Below, piece by piece: positions 1-11,039 of a stretch of 64,000 bases of DNA. Where the stretch lies: the NCBI GenBank assembly GCA_022478985.1, contig JAKSZP010010621.1, forward strand, positions 1 to 64,000, written 5' to 3'. This stretch comes from Massospora cicadina. Its lineage: Eukaryota; Entomophthoromycota; Entomophthoromycetes; Entomophthorales; Entomophthoraceae. Every line of letters begins with the position of its first letter. The stretch's first letter is position 1. Position numbers and translations under genes: made by a program. A model generated the notes under the pieces. The model was not told where the DNA came from. It ran no database searches and saw nothing but the letters and a program-made list of their open reading frames with translations.

Positions 1-643
1 GATTTCTTTATAGGCCACAAGACCTTTGCAGAGCTCTTCCTCGATTACCTTATGAGGAAGGTTGGTGGGAGTGAGTCAAGGAGATGAACAAAGTTTTCAC
101 TTTGTTCCATCTGGTGCGCGGTGCGCACACTCTTTTTGCCCTCAGGAGGGGCAATTTCCACGCAGATTTTTGCTGCGGCATCAGCTTCATCGGCTGTTTT
201 GAAACCAATATTGATCCAGCCATGGCCCATGTTGTTGGTGGCTACATACACCGCGTGAGGGAAAAGTGAGGGCTGTGCCTCACATGTTTTCTCCCACAGG
301 GTTGGTGACTCATCCCCAAGGATGAGTCTGATCTCATGTTCCACCTTTGACAAAGGTGATTGAATTGAATGTACATGTATTGCTCGTGCTTTACAGTAAA
401 TACCATAAACCCAGATGGTGTTTGAGTTTGCAATTTTTTTACAGCTTGGGTTCCTGGTCCCCCTCCAGGGCGTTTCTTGCCCTTAGTTGCACCGTTAAGC
501 GCACCGCTTGCTGCAACGCTCGCCCATGTTGTATTATTTTTGTTATTAAAGTCGCCCATCTTTCCTGTGTGTGATTATCCAAATTTGCTGTTCAAATTGA
601 ATCATAGTAACTAAAGTGATTGTTGCGAGAAAGAAAAGCTAAC
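1..643 (-). mobile_element. 5' end of a LINE, ORF1 N-terminus (second LINE subfamily)
   Basis: Minus-strand 5' terminus of a non-LTR retrotransposon that continues beyond the left edge. The 5' leader (about 560-643) carries the CTTTTCTTTCTCG start seen in the leaders of the two other LINEs here. ORF1 starts at 559 with MGDFNNKNNTTWAS, then shifts frame near 350 and continues as LWEKTCEA, FPHAVYVA and GWINIGF, matching LWEKFCED, FPTAVYVA and GWLDLGF of the ORF1 at 30866. The N-terminal residues differ clearly from those copies, so this is a separate subfamily. ORF1 proteins are nucleic-acid-binding chaperones of the LINE RNP. The frame is broken, so the copy is dead. Its 5' end abuts element A, whose 5' LTR is absent from the window, which suggests insertion into A. 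Confidence 0.75.
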
Positions 644-689
644 TCTACTCAACCACCTTGATCACTCTTTTTTTTTGGAGGTTCAGGGG

Positions 690-2110
690 GAGCTGGTGCA
701 GGTGGACCAATGTTTTGTGGATGTCCGCTGTTGGTTGAACGTATTGGTTCCACAGCTAAATCAAGAGTTACCTCAAGTGATAGGAAAAACTGTTGTATCA
801 GCGCAGTTTATTGTCGGAATGGATTTAGGACATCACTACTCTGGGAAGCAACACTGAGCATTTTATGATGAACCTGGTGATATGGGTGAAAGCACTTGAA
901 GTCGTGATAGATCAGATTAGAGATAGGGTCACCCTGACAGAGCGGCAGATAACTGATCACGTTGACTGTGGCAGCTGAATTTAGTCAGTTTTGCATTGAG
1001 CGGATTAACCAAAGGATGGCTGACCTGGTACTCATTTTTTTTTGGCATCTACAGAATATTGCCAGTTTCTGAGTCAGTTTATACAGTTGGAAATTGTTAG
1101 TCAGGTGAATCAAAGTTGAGCAATTACCCTTACAATCATCAAGAATGTAGAGTATGTAGATATGCGAGTACAATTGGATATCCTTTGATTGGCCAACAAG
1201 GAGCTGGTATGAGAGTGAGCTATCCTCATTACTTAGGTGGATGACGCCAATGACAAGCATGGGATACTTGACAGCAGCACGCAAAAATGCAAAGAACAGT
1301 AGAGGATGTTTTCTCTTGGCTTCAGGAGGTGTAGCATAAACTGGACTATAAGTGAGAATTTTGCCACAAGTTACCTCCAAAATAGTTCTGTATCTTATTA
1401 AGAGGTAAACGAGACTGTTCTCCATTTGTTTGGGGTGCATCTAAGATGGCGCAGCAAAAGGCTGACTTTCTGATCATAAATTTCCATAAGAACAAGTCCC
1501 TGGTGGAGTTTGCTGAGTGATTTATGGCGGAAGCGCATGTGTTAATGGGAGCTAATATTTTATCCACTGAGGATGTAGGCATAGCAATGACAGCGGCAGT
1601 CAAACCATACCGCAAATTGCATAATGCTATGCCTAGCTATTGGATGAAGTTGCAGGAATTATTCAAATTGTGAACACTTTGCACCATCTCTCTGCCACGT
1701 TCAGTGCTCCCAATGTGGAGTGGAAGGCCTCAGCTACCGCTGCGGCATACTGCTCAGGATATGGACAGCAACAACCTAGTTATAAGCTGTTAGGGAATAT
1801 TCATCCACCTTATATGTTAGCAGATCCTTTTCGCCCTCCGTACGCTCAGCTGCCCCATCCCCAGCCTAACTTCAATACTTCATGTAATTTTCAACCCAGT
1901 CCTTCCTCTGCAAACTATAAATGTAAGCCCTTTATGAATGCTTGCTTCTTGTGCGGACAAAAAGGGAATTATGCAGTTTTTTGCCTAGATAACCATCAGA
2001 TGTATGTGGTGCTATCTGGGATGATCAAGCTGTGAAAAGCTCAAGCGGAGTAGAGATGGGATGCTCTACCTCTATTAATTCAAATTTAATTGTCCCTAAC
2101 GATTCTCAGG
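690..2110 (+). pseudogene. gag remnant of element A with degenerate zinc knuckle
   Basis: Gag (capsid/nucleocapsid) region of A in several frames. Around 1450-1640 the residues SLVEFAE, FMAEAHVLMGA and AMTAAVKPY match TLLEFAD, FTMEAHVLIGA and AMTSAVKPY in the gag of element C. The nucleocapsid knuckle at about 1945-1990 reads CFLCGQKGNYAVFC, a C-X2-C-X4-H-X4-C box whose His is replaced by Asn. Gag would package genomic RNA into cytoplasmic particles. Stops and frameshifts throughout and the damaged knuckle show that it is dead. The stretch 900-1370 holds no confidently assignable domain. Confidence 0.7.
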
Positions 2111-2459
2111 AAATATCTTTGCATTGGACTCAGAACCCAGCCTGACGACTTGTTATACCAACAGCTTCTGGTAAATACCTCAATCTCCATTCAAGAGAGC
2201 AATTATTAGCCTTTAAGCTCTGAATTTTGCTGTGATGTGCAGAAGCTGTATGCATGGCAGATCCTGGAACAAAACGGCATAAGTAATGTGGTACCCTCAA
2301 TGGAAGTAGCCTCCATAATGGGGGTTAATGTAGCTATTCCAGTAGAAAAAATCGCTCAGGAGTATCCTCATGTCAATATGGGCATATCCTCCTTCCTGAG
2401 TAACAAAAAACCTTTTACGTTCACATAATAAACACCAATGGTTAATCTTCTTTTGAGTG

Positions 2460-2660
2460 TACCTACTGTGAATCTTCATTCAGAACACAAAAATCTGAGC
2501 TATTATAGATACTGTTGCACCAGTTTATATAGTTTCCACCAAGCTCGTGGCTAAGCTTCTGCTGAAGCCTGATGCGGAACACAGAGTAGTGTATAGTACC
2601 ACGGGGGCATAGAGCACTGTGTCCAAAGGAGCTTATAGCACTTTGCCTTTGCAATTTGGC
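2460..2660 (+). pseudogene. aspartic protease remnant of element A
   Basis: Retropepsin-like segment. The residues IDTVAPVYIVSTKLVAKL at about 2500-2555 correspond to IDAGAPVNIVSTKLMAKL in element C (about 47235-47290). The canonical DTG/DSG active-site triad reads DTV here, so the flap-side glycine is lost. This enzyme would cleave Gag-Pol into mature proteins. It lies between the gag knuckle and the RT, as expected for Ty3/gypsy. The segment from about 2660 to 3480 is a decayed linker in which I recognise no domain. Confidence 0.6.
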
Positions 2661-3479
2661 TCGTTTAGGGCTTTATGCTCCAGTGGTGGTTCTGCAAAAT
2701 AATAACTATGACTTGTTGATCACTGCTGCGTTCATGAGATGCTTTGGATTATGGTTAAAATTTCGGAAGAAAATTATTATTAATTTGGGGCAACAGATTC
2801 GCATTTACTTTACCTGTAGAAGAATCCCAACGGATCTGTTTTTCTCCACTTAGATCATTTTTAGCATATAGTGATGGGGTGATTACTGTTTGATATCGGC
2901 AAATGAAGCAGAGGATCAGAGCCCTCCCTAATTAGATCTATGAGTATAAAGGTATTCCGCTACAGCAGTGAGCGCTTTGAGCATACCTTCTGAGTACCAG
3001 TGTATAATAGGGACCAAGCCCAAAATAGAAATCCCTGAAAGGATATACTGGAAAAAGTGGTGCCCTACCAGCAATCATGGCTTGAACCCCATGTGGCTCT
3101 GGGGATACTGTTACCAGGAAATGGGGAAGTAAAGGTATTGCTAGCAAACCTACATAAGGAGTTATAATGATCCAAAAGCACCAAATGGTGGCTTTTCTAC
3201 AATTGGACCCTATTGATGAGGTTCACCATGTTCATGACTTCAGATCATGAGAGGATCTTAGCCTACTGGCAAATCCATTATCTGGCATAAATGGCAGTGG
3301 TTCCACGGGATGCTCTAATTGGATTTTTGGAGAAACAAAAAGATAAGGTGATAGTTTTATTTGAAACATACTTAGATATCTTTGCATTTGATGATCATGA
3401 CTTAGGGTGCGCCTGAAGGGTGGTGCATCGGATAGATATGGGGGATTACCCTCCCATTTGATCACGGCCTATTCAGTGC

Positions 3480-4299
3480 TTGAAGGTAGCAGAAGAGGTT
3501 GTCTTTGATGATGGAGATAAATTGATCAAATAAGGGATGTTAAAGACATCTAAGAGTCCATGGGCATCACCAGTGTTTATTGTGAAGAAAAAAGAAGGCA
3601 CAAACCAGGTGGTCATTGACTTCAAAAAGCTCAATAGTGCAATAAAAAAAGGTTCCTACCCCTTTCCACAGATCGACAATGTGTTAGATTGAATTGGAGG
3701 GGAAATTTATTTTTCGCTATGGATTTGATATAGGGGCACTGGCAGATTGAGTTGCTATTGGCGGAACATGAGAAATGTGTTATAATCACTTTGAAGGGGT
3801 TATTCCAGTCTACATGTATGCCTCAGAGTTTGTGCAACGCCCTAGCTATGTTCCAGCGTGCTATGGATAAAATATTGGGTGATATGAAGCTGTCTCACAT
3901 TTCAGTTTATCTCAATGATATAAATGTGTTCTCATGAACATCTACAGAGCATCTTGTCCATATGGAATGAGAATTCCGCTGACTTGCTGATGCTAACATC
4001 AAGATCAAGCCTTGAAAGTTCACTTTTTCAAAGAACAACTAGAATACCTCAGGTTCATAGTAGATTCAAAAGGACTTGAACTGCAGCCAGCGTAGTTAAA
4101 AGTGATAAGCAAAATGACTAAGCCAGGTGATAAACATAATATTCAAGTGCTCTTGGGAATGGTTGGTTACTACTGGCACTTCATTCCTAACTTCAGCTGT
4201 ATTGGTGCACCACTCTTTAAGTTGTTGAAGAAAAATGCCACTTTTGACTGGATGGAATGATGCCAAAACGCTTTTGATTTTATGAACCTCACTGGAAAG
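3480..4299 (+). pseudogene. reverse transcriptase remnant of element A
   Basis: RT palm and connection region spread over three frames. Visible pieces are a GNLFFAMDLI segment (catalytic-Asp block), a CVIITLKGLFQSTCMPQ block, SLCNALAMFQRAMDKILGD, and VYLNDINVFS at 3905-3934, which is the YxDD box. Its first Asp codon is AAT, so the metal-binding pair reads ND. The thumb/connection segment follows and is cut at 4300 by an inserted sequence. RT copies the element's RNA into cDNA. The changed catalytic residue and several stops make it inactive. Confidence 0.8.
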
Positions 4300-5310
4300 T
4301 GGCGTAAAATTGACCGTGGCTTCCACTAATGTTCCAGGCCATCCATTATGAAGAATGGTTGTCCCTTTTTCATTTCGCCTTCATAGGCATACCAACCTCG
4401 TTGGAGTCTGCGTCCAACCCACCAACACAGCAGACCAATGACTTCACCTTAGCCCCAGGGTCTTTGGTGTGCCCTGGCGAGTCCTGCCCCAACTTAGGCA
4501 GACAAAACACTCCTGTGCTGCCCCACCATCCCAAACCTTTGCCAATCCATCAGGGTATGCCCAGCAAGTCCTGCCCCAATCCTGGGTGGCCAAAGCACTC
4601 AAGCGCTATACCCTGCAGGTTTGATGGCAAGCAGTGCCGTCATTGGTGGCCAGTTGGACATGTTTCTGCTTGTTCCTCCTAGGGGCTGGTATTGGAGCTG
4701 ACAGCGCTGGCCACTCCAGGTGCGTCACCTTGCGCCAGTGTCAGGGATCTCCAATTACATTTACTCTTAACCTAGCTGAAAAACTACTAACAACTAAAAG
4801 TAAATGGGTGAAAGAGTGGAGTTTATTTGGTGGGAATGAATGACTATTTATTCAAGGCTACTTCACCTATTAAACCCATCGGATATCCAAGCTGGAACTT
4901 CTCATAAATTTTGGTCATTTCTGGTAACAATTCCTCCCAATCTGCTTGTCTGTTCACCAAATTCTTGATTAATTTGACCCATCCTTGGCATGTGTCGATA
5001 GTCAATCATATAAAAATTAAATATATTGAACTAAGATTTAATGCATCCTCAGCATGAGTCACTGGTGCTCCAAATTAGTTGGCAAACTCTTTTGGGTGAT
5101 TCATAGTGGATTCATAGTTTCCAATGGAACCACCCACAACAATCCTCAAATTGGTATTTCAGCAGCAAACGCAGATTCTGCTAAACCTAAATTGAATCAA
5201 TAGATATAAAAATAAATAGCATCAAACTAGGAGAATTGCTGCAATCACACCCGACTAACTGACACCTCTAATTCTAATACTATTGGAAGGATCTATCTGG
5301 TTAATTTCCT
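4300..5310. mobile_element. about 1-kb insertion inside pol of element A, carrying a gene fragment
   Basis: Alignment with element C shows that the RT-RNase H region is continuous across this point, so 4300-5310 is inserted DNA. GAAAG occurs on both sides (4295-4299 and 5311-5315), consistent with a 5-bp target duplication, although the ends are not clearly TG/CA. A weak terminal inverted similarity is visible (AAATTGACC near the left end; AAATTAACC in reverse complement near the right end). The GC-rich left half holds a diverged two-unit repeat of about 84 bp (AGTCCTGCCCCAA near 4481 and 4567). The right half is AT-rich and contains a minus-strand gene fragment. I do not recognise the vehicle. 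Confidence 0.55.
4846..5190 (-). pseudogene. C-terminal fragment of an unrecognised protein-coding gene
   Basis: On the minus strand a protein-like reading frame runs leftwards to a TAG at about 4846. Recognisable runs are LRIVVGGSIGNYESTMNHP, FGAPVTHAEDALN, CQGWVKLIKNLVNRQADWEE and YEKFQLGYPMGLIGEVALNK. Two in-frame stops interrupt it. AATAAA follows the stop codon on the minus strand, so this looks like the true 3' end of a gene. It does not resemble gag, pol or LINE proteins in the window. I do not recognise the family. It sits inside the 4300-5310 insertion, so it was probably captured with it. Confidence 0.45.
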
Positions 5311-6874
5311 GAAAGGGAGTGCTCCAATTTTGCAATATTCCAACTTCAAAAAACAATTTATAGTACAAATGGATGCATTGCTTTATACCGTAGGGGCAGT
5401 ATTATCTCATAAGGATGATGACAGTGTAGAGCATCCTTTCATGTTTTGTAGCCAAAGTTTAAACTGTCATGAACGAAAATTCACTGTGACTGAGCGGGAG
5501 TTCTTAGTAGAGATTTATGCATATAAACAGTTTTCAGTATATCTCCATGGGGTAAAATTTCAAGTGGTAACGGATCATGCTTCCTTGCACTGGCTACAAA
5601 ATCTTTTTGAACCTTAAGGATGGCTCACGCAATGGCATTGAAGCTCAAAGCATACAGTTTTGAGATTGTACATTGGCTAGGAGCAAAACATCAAAATGCT
5701 GATTGGCTTTTGCAGCTACCAAAAGTTTCAATTACAGCAGATTTGTCTGACATTATGTATGGGAAGACGGTGGTTGGAAAATACCATGATGAGCTTCTTC
5801 AAATGATCAAAATGCTAGATGGGCTTAAACAGGACACCTTCTTACACGATGGGGAATTATATAAGCAGACTAGGGAATTGATTCTGAGTTTTCCTAAAAC
5901 TCGGATAGGTCAGCGATTATTGTGGATGCACATCATGCAGTAGGACATGGTGGGTTGTGGAAAACGTTGGAGTTTTTGTGACCTCGCTACTATTGGGAGA
6001 GCATGCATTATGATGTGCTGGAAATGGCTTGTTGTTGCCATCAGTGTCAAGTGGAGAAGCCTTTCCACAAGATGACCACATACTAGCTGATTAAGCCTCA
6101 GTTTACCTGGCATACCGTTTCCATTGATGTAGTGAGGCCTCTGCCAACTGGCACAGACCGTTCTAAGTATATAATTGTAGCAATTGATCATCTGACGAGA
6201 TGGGTGGAAGCCAGGGCGATTAATGACTTGGGAGCAGTCACTGCTGCCAAGTTTATTATGAAGTGTGCTATACAACAACATGGCTGTCCGCAGTTCATCC
6301 TAACAGACAACGGAACCAATTTCACTTTGCATATCTTATACAAGTTTGATGAGTTTATGGCAATCCACGTGGTTTAAACTACACCCTACCATCCAAAATT
6401 GAATGGAATAGTGGAAAAAGTCAACGGAAATTGGTGAACATAATCCATAAGCTGGTGAAAGATCAACCCTCATAATGAAGTACCCTCCTACCCACAGCTG
6501 TGTTTGCATATAATATCAGCTACCACTCATCCACCAGCAAGAGTCCCTTCCAACTGCTCATTGGTAGAAATTCAGCTCTACCTGTCCTGCTTTACTTGTG
6601 TATAGAGGACACAAGCAGTGTGGAATTGAATCAGTATTTAACAAATATAAGGGAGATTCTGATCAAACTACAAATGGAAGCATATTCTACCAGTTTGGCT
6701 AAGAAGATTCGTGATCAGACGGTTGTCCAGAAGAGACATAGCAGACTTCTGCAGTTTTCAGTAGGATATCAGGTCTTGTTCCATGACCAACATGTATTTG
6801 GTCGGAAGAACAAGCTTCATAGCATCTGGGCAAGGCCATTTGAAATAATTGAGAAAACTGGTACTGATGCCTAT
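5311..6874 (+). pseudogene. RNase H and integrase remnant of element A
   Basis: RNase H spans about 5330-5720: VQMDALLYTVGAVLSHKDD, EHPFMFCSQSLNCHERKFTV and VVTDHASLHWLQ are the usual gypsy blocks. Integrase follows from about 5925. The zinc-binding HHCC region is degraded but CCCHQCQVEKP is readable (about 6029-6061). The catalytic core shows SIDVVRPLPTGTD, then VAIDHLTRWVEA and FILTDNGTNF (second Asp), with the Glu region around 6410 (GIVEKVNGN). Frame changes occur at about 5617, 5945 and 6375. RNase H removes the RNA template and integrase inserts the cDNA. The C-terminal integrase tail is interrupted at 6874 by a solo LTR and resumes at 7448. Confidence 0.85.
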
Positions 6875-7447
6875 TGTAACAGTCAGAAAATCCCAGTTTA
6901 TGACCGCCATATAATAAAATGATTCTTTGGTGCACTGATAAGCAACCAAAGCAGCTTAGCCAATTAAAGAAAGTTTTAGGGCACTGACAGCACCAAACAT
7001 TGCCTACTACTAGTTGGATATGTAAAGTCCTTGAAGTTGTTCTGACCCAACTGCGCGAAAGCTCCTCAAAACTGGACACAAAAAAAGACCAACTGGTAAG
7101 CGATGTATACTAACCCTGAAACAACCTTTATTTTTATTCATATAAAATGGGCCCGCCAACCAGAGCTCATCTGGGGGCAACTTAAAATGCTCCCAGGAAG
7201 GGAAAGCTAGGGGGAAAAATCTAAAGTGAGCTTTAGAATTGACAGGTGTGCCTTATAAAGACTGACCTTTGGGAGCCTCACCCAGATCATTGATTAGGCT
7301 CATACAAGCCTAATCTACAGCTCGGATGAGGTTTAACCCAACGCCCAAAATGACTGAACCAAAAGGTATTTTAAAAAATATGACTCAGATTCAGAAAATC
7401 CAAATCTGAGTCAATATGTAACAATTGAGATGAACTCGATTGTTACA
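6875..7447. mobile_element. solo LTR inserted in the integrase gene of element A
   Basis: Relative to element C, the integrase C-terminus is interrupted by 573 bp beginning TGTAACAG and ending ATTGTTACA, the TG...CA form of an LTR. CCTAT precedes it (6870-6874) and CCTAC follows it (7448-7452), a 5-bp target duplication with one C/T change. Downstream the integrase tail resumes with EPAGSQIIN, matching DPASGWIIN of C. There is no internal region, so this is a solo LTR left after LTR-LTR recombination. Its family is not otherwise present in the window. Confidence 0.75.
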
Positions 7448-7557
7448 CCTACACCATTAAGGAACCTGCAGGCAGTCAGATTATCAACCTTGTTCACACA
7501 AAGTTCCTTTGGGCATATAAGCAGTAGGAGCGTATTGTCTTGTCAAAGGGGGGATAA

Positions 7558-8018
7558 TGTCAAGAAGTTGATATGACTGGATGATAAGATATATATTTTA
7601 CCAAATCAGAAATTAAAGTTGAGGCGAGCCTTGAGATTGAGTGGAAAAGTTATATGGGTATAAAGTGAATCAATTGAAATATCAATAGTTCAGCAAATTG
7701 AGGGAATTCTGAAAAAACCTCAAGATAGATGAAAAACCCTAAAGAGAATGAATAGTAGATTACAAAGCAGATGATGCATTTAACTTGGAATACTGAGATA
7801 AGAGTTGAGCGGAAGAATGAGAAGAAGAGGTCTTTTAGTAGTCTGCAGATAAGTTCTGCGCTTATTATATTATAATAAAAAGGGTCAGTTGGGGCAATTG
7901 CTCCATTGATTAGAGATATTGGTTTTTATTTAGAGTCAGCGATCTGCATATTGTCCGATTCAGTTGCTCAGTGGCTAATACCCAGTGCCAACCAGCTTGG
8001 CGGAATCAACATGTTACA
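7558..8018 (+). repeat. 3' LTR of element A
   Basis: The LTR begins TGTCAAGAAGTTGATATGAC directly after the polypurine tract and ends GTTACA. It resembles the C LTR in its beginning (TGTCATGATTTTGATATGAC) and in the U5-side block TCAGTTGGGGCAATTGCTCC (7886-7905; TCAATTGGGGCAATTGCTCC in C), GTTGCTCAGTGG and GGCGGA. The length is 461 bp against 563 bp in C, so the two are related but distinct families. No matching 5' LTR lies in the window. Confidence 0.75.
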
Positions 8019-8300
8019 CTGAGAAATTAACATATATGTTATCTCATAACCAAATATACCAAAAATAACCAAACTTGACATAATATTTATGAACAATGGG
8101 AGCCATTGTAGGCTATTTTTCATTTTTATAAATTATCAAAGGATAAGTAAAAGTTATATATAGAATGTAACAGATTAGATATAGGTTAATGGTAATCTTT
8201 ATATTATCTCAGCTGAGCAGTTTGTTGCTATTAGATCAATTTGATAGGCTCAATAATATTATTTAGCAGATGATAATTTAATCTATAAAGTCTCTGCTCG
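8019..8300. other. AT-rich spacer between A and G1
   Basis: AT-rich sequence with no coding frame or recognisable repeat. It may contain the unseen half of the LTR fragment that G1 appears to abut at 10207, but I could not align it. Confidence 0.4.
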
Positions 8301-10206
8301 GCGTAACTTTCTGAGCAAATTGATTTTGGTAAATTAAAAGCAAACACTTAATTGCACACCAAAGTCTTGCTCTAATGTCGTCAGATCCCCTGCCAACTAT
8401 CCCAGCGTGGGGCAGTGGCGAAACTCCCCCCTCGATTTTCCATCTGAAAGGAAATCGCACTTGGACTGGATCGCCCAGTCATTCCAAACCCTTGGGATGA
8501 TTTGTTCCTCCCAAGGATCTCAATGACCATCTCACCCAAACCCAAGCAGTGCCCCGCTGCCCCCTGGTGCTCCCCCGGAGCAACATGCATTTTGGCCTTA
8601 GTTTCAAATATGGGAGATTCTTCTCCTACAATGACCAAGCCATTATCAAAATGGCTCAGGTGGTGATGACACCAGCCTGTTTTATAGACTTCCGCCCTAT
8701 AAGGGGTACTTTGATCTCAGCTTCCTCTGCAAAGCCAATGCAGCCACTGCGGCAATGGTGCCATTAATTTTTAACAATATTCCCCTCCCAACAATTTGGA
8801 CCCAGCTCCCAATGGACACCACCTTGGTGGTCCAGTTCGCTGGTTTTCCCACCCACCTCCCCCCAAAGTGCTCCACCAGGAGCTGATGGAAGGTTTAGCA
8901 GCCTACAGCGCCAACCCCATCTTACAATTTGTGGTCCCAAATGAGACCACACGCCTCACTGGGCCTTGGGCATATGCCACAATCAGCCCTGAATTTACAA
9001 AAAATTCTTTAGCAATTCCCCCTCGTGACACCATCCCATCTGCCCTTGACCATCCATTCTGGGCCTGCGTTGAGGGCGGATGGACGATTTGTCCATCCTG
9101 TTTCAAGTTAGACCACTCAAAATGTAAATGCCCATACTCAGAAACTTCCGCTGACGCCAAAAGTTTTCCTGACGCCCACCAATCTGCTGCCCACCCCGCA
9201 CCAACTCTGACATGGGGGTATGATCCTACCTTCCCCTCATCCAATGCCTGATGCTGCAGCTGCACCTACAGCCACCAATCAGCACCCACCTTGCCCAATG
9301 CCACAAATAATTCATCCAACCAAACTTCATATTGGATCCCAGTTTGATCCCATGCATCTGCAAACAAATCAAACAAACCTCAACCGTACGCTGATTCCCC
9401 AATCTAATTCAACCAAAATCCATGGGAATTATTAGATGAAATCAACAAATCAGGTAACGTCATTGAAGAACCAATGCCACAACTCGAGCGTCTCTGTAAT
9501 GCAGAATGGGATGCAAAATTCCCGCCTCAGAAATATGTCCCACAACCTAACGCCAAACCATTCTACAGCGACCACCAGCTTGCAGTAGAAGCAGCTGCCA
9601 CACCAGATTGCCGTCCGCTTCACAAAGCTGCTGCCAAATCTGTGGCTGCACTTACAGGAGGAATTCCACCTCCTGTCATCCCCATAAATCTTACTGCACA
9701 AATTATGATCAACATAAAAAATTTACACAATTAACGTCACTGAAGCCATCCAGAACGTGGTAACAGTTTCATGGAATCCAAAGGCAAAAATAACCTGAAC
9801 CAACATTGCCACATTCGTTAAATTCCCAGACGCCCGCCTCAAAGCTGAAGATGCTTTGGGCAAATACATCGTTGGTATAATGATGGCGGCAACTATTTGG
9901 AAGCTCTACATCAAGGATATCGAACCCCATGCCGCTGATGCCCCCACACCCTTACTATCTGCCTTAACACGCACCCTACTCTGGAATGAGATGGATGCAG
10001 CCAAAGACAAGCCCCCTGATCCCCCTCCCTGTCCACCATGTAGGGATAGCAGTATTCGCTACCCACCTGGTTGAATATTTTATTAGGTATGATTCAATTG
10101 ATCCATCCATTTTGGGCGTTTCATTTGAATCATTATTTTTATTATGATTTTTAGTACTAGTTTGGTAATGTCCGTCCCCTGGTCAGCTTACCTCAGTTAA
10201 ATAAAA
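8301..10206 (+). mobile_element. ORF1-only half-LINE element G1
   Basis: Non-LTR element encoding only an ORF1-like protein. The left edge is approximate (an AACTTTCTGAGCAA leader resembling the LINE leader). There is no endonuclease or RT; after the ORF comes a short 3' tail holding GTCCGTCCCCTGGTCAGC (10169-10186) and an AATAAA. The full LINE ends with GTCCGTCCCATGGTCAGC and AATAAA (35987-36020), so the tails are nearly identical over this block. A second, 5'-truncated member lies at 23231-24055. This is the architecture of ORF1-only half-LINEs such as mammalian HAL1, which need RT supplied in trans. The right edge abuts an H-family LTR fragment. Confidence 0.65.
8375..10074 (+). pseudogene. 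ORF1-like protein of G1 with CCHC zinc knuckle
   Basis: Frame-broken ORF1-like gene starting with MSSDPLPTIPAWGSG. The middle part (FDLSFLCKANAATAAM, then VVQFAGFPTHLPPK) follows the layout of the LINE ORF1 (LDLGFESKIAADEAA, then IFLTFDFLPTT). A perfect knuckle CPSCFKLDHSKCKC (C-X2-C-X4-H-X4-C, about 9097-9138) follows, also as in LINE ORF1. The C-terminal half (NPWELL, FYSDHQLAVEAAATPDC, PDARLKAEDALG, HAADAPTPLLSAL) is shared with G2 but not with the LINE ORF1, so G elements are their own lineage. Frame changes occur near 8690, 9240, 9430 and 9735. The protein would bind element RNA. Confidence 0.65.
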
Positions 10207-11016
10207 TTGATCTGGTAGTAGGTCCAAGCTGGGATTGGGACCCTCAAATTCGACCTAAACTAGAGAATTTTGGGGGAGGAGGGAATAATTTTAACTAGAA
10301 CTATAATAAAAGGATTTGGTGGCAGGCTGAGTCACTATTGGTTCAATCTCGAACGCCTGGACCAAAACTTGACTGCATTTTTATCAATTAGTGTGACGGC
10401 ATCTGACCCAATGAGCAGCAGGAATTCCCCAGGGCCACCCCACATAGGGGCGGTCCTAATTGGTTGGAAATGGTTTCAGGATATTCAACCCACCCATGTC
10501 TGGTTGGTGGGGCGTTCATTTGGTTTAAATGAGTTAAGTCAACTGCAACTCCTGATTCATTAGATAGTGGTTTTGAATTGTTAGCAATAGTTCCTGAAGA
10601 TACCATCTGCTCATTGGGGATCATCCCCGGCGATTTGAAGGGTTGTTTGGCGTTGGCAATCGTACTGCTGGATGAGGTGAAACTGTCAGCAATTCGAGAT
10701 AATAATTTACTACTTGTCCCTGCTTGACTATTGGTTTTTGATCATCAGGCTTTATTCCCATCAGTTTTGGACCTTTTGTCTTTAATTTGGTAATCTCAGC
10801 ACAGTATTCTCAATTTGGCAGAAAAGTTCAGCAGAGGTGAGAGTGGGTACCAGGGGAGGAATCTTTAGAGGGAGTGCTATTACCCAGCGCTCATCTACCA
10901 CGTGAGCAAGGTCACCCTGGGTGATGAGGAGTACAGCTTCCCCCTTCAGACCCTTTTTATTTGGAAATGGGAAAATCGCCCAATTCACGCATAGGGGACG
11001 TTCCCTGGGACTTACA
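10207..11016 (-). repeat. H-family (chromovirus) LTR fragment
   Basis: Read on the minus strand from 11016, this begins TGTAAGTCCCAGGGAACGTC, matching the H LTR start TGTAAGTCCTGAGGAACGTC (24989). The similarity continues through blocks such as GATGAGCGCTGGGTAA and CCAAATTTG/CCAGCTTGG. The end distal to TG is missing: the left edge abuts the 3' tail of G1, so the LTR was either cut by G1 or truncated. No internal H sequence accompanies it. It separates G1 from the truncated 5' side of element F. Confidence 0.6.
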
Positions 11017-11039
11017 GGATGCTCAACCATAGCTCCGTC

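Larger units (their letters stand above)
645..8018 (+). mobile_element. Ty3/gypsy LTR retrotransposon A, 5'-truncated and decayed
   Basis: Decayed plus-strand gypsy element with recognisable gag, protease, reverse transcriptase, RNase H and integrase in the Ty3/gypsy order, then a polypurine tract (AAAGGGGGG, 7545-7553) and a 3' LTR (7558-8018). It is related to element C (44691-51256): gag, the RT segment, RNase H and integrase align in order. Two later insertions, 4300-5310 and 6875-7447, interrupt pol. The 5' LTR and primer-binding site are missing from the window because a minus-strand LINE abuts the left side. Numerous stops and frameshifts show it is not functional. Confidence 0.85.

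Noticed and set aside
985..1615. Minus-strand open frames of 89-151 codons
   Set aside because: They are antisense to the gag region of element A, have no recognisable features and disappear in the related element C.
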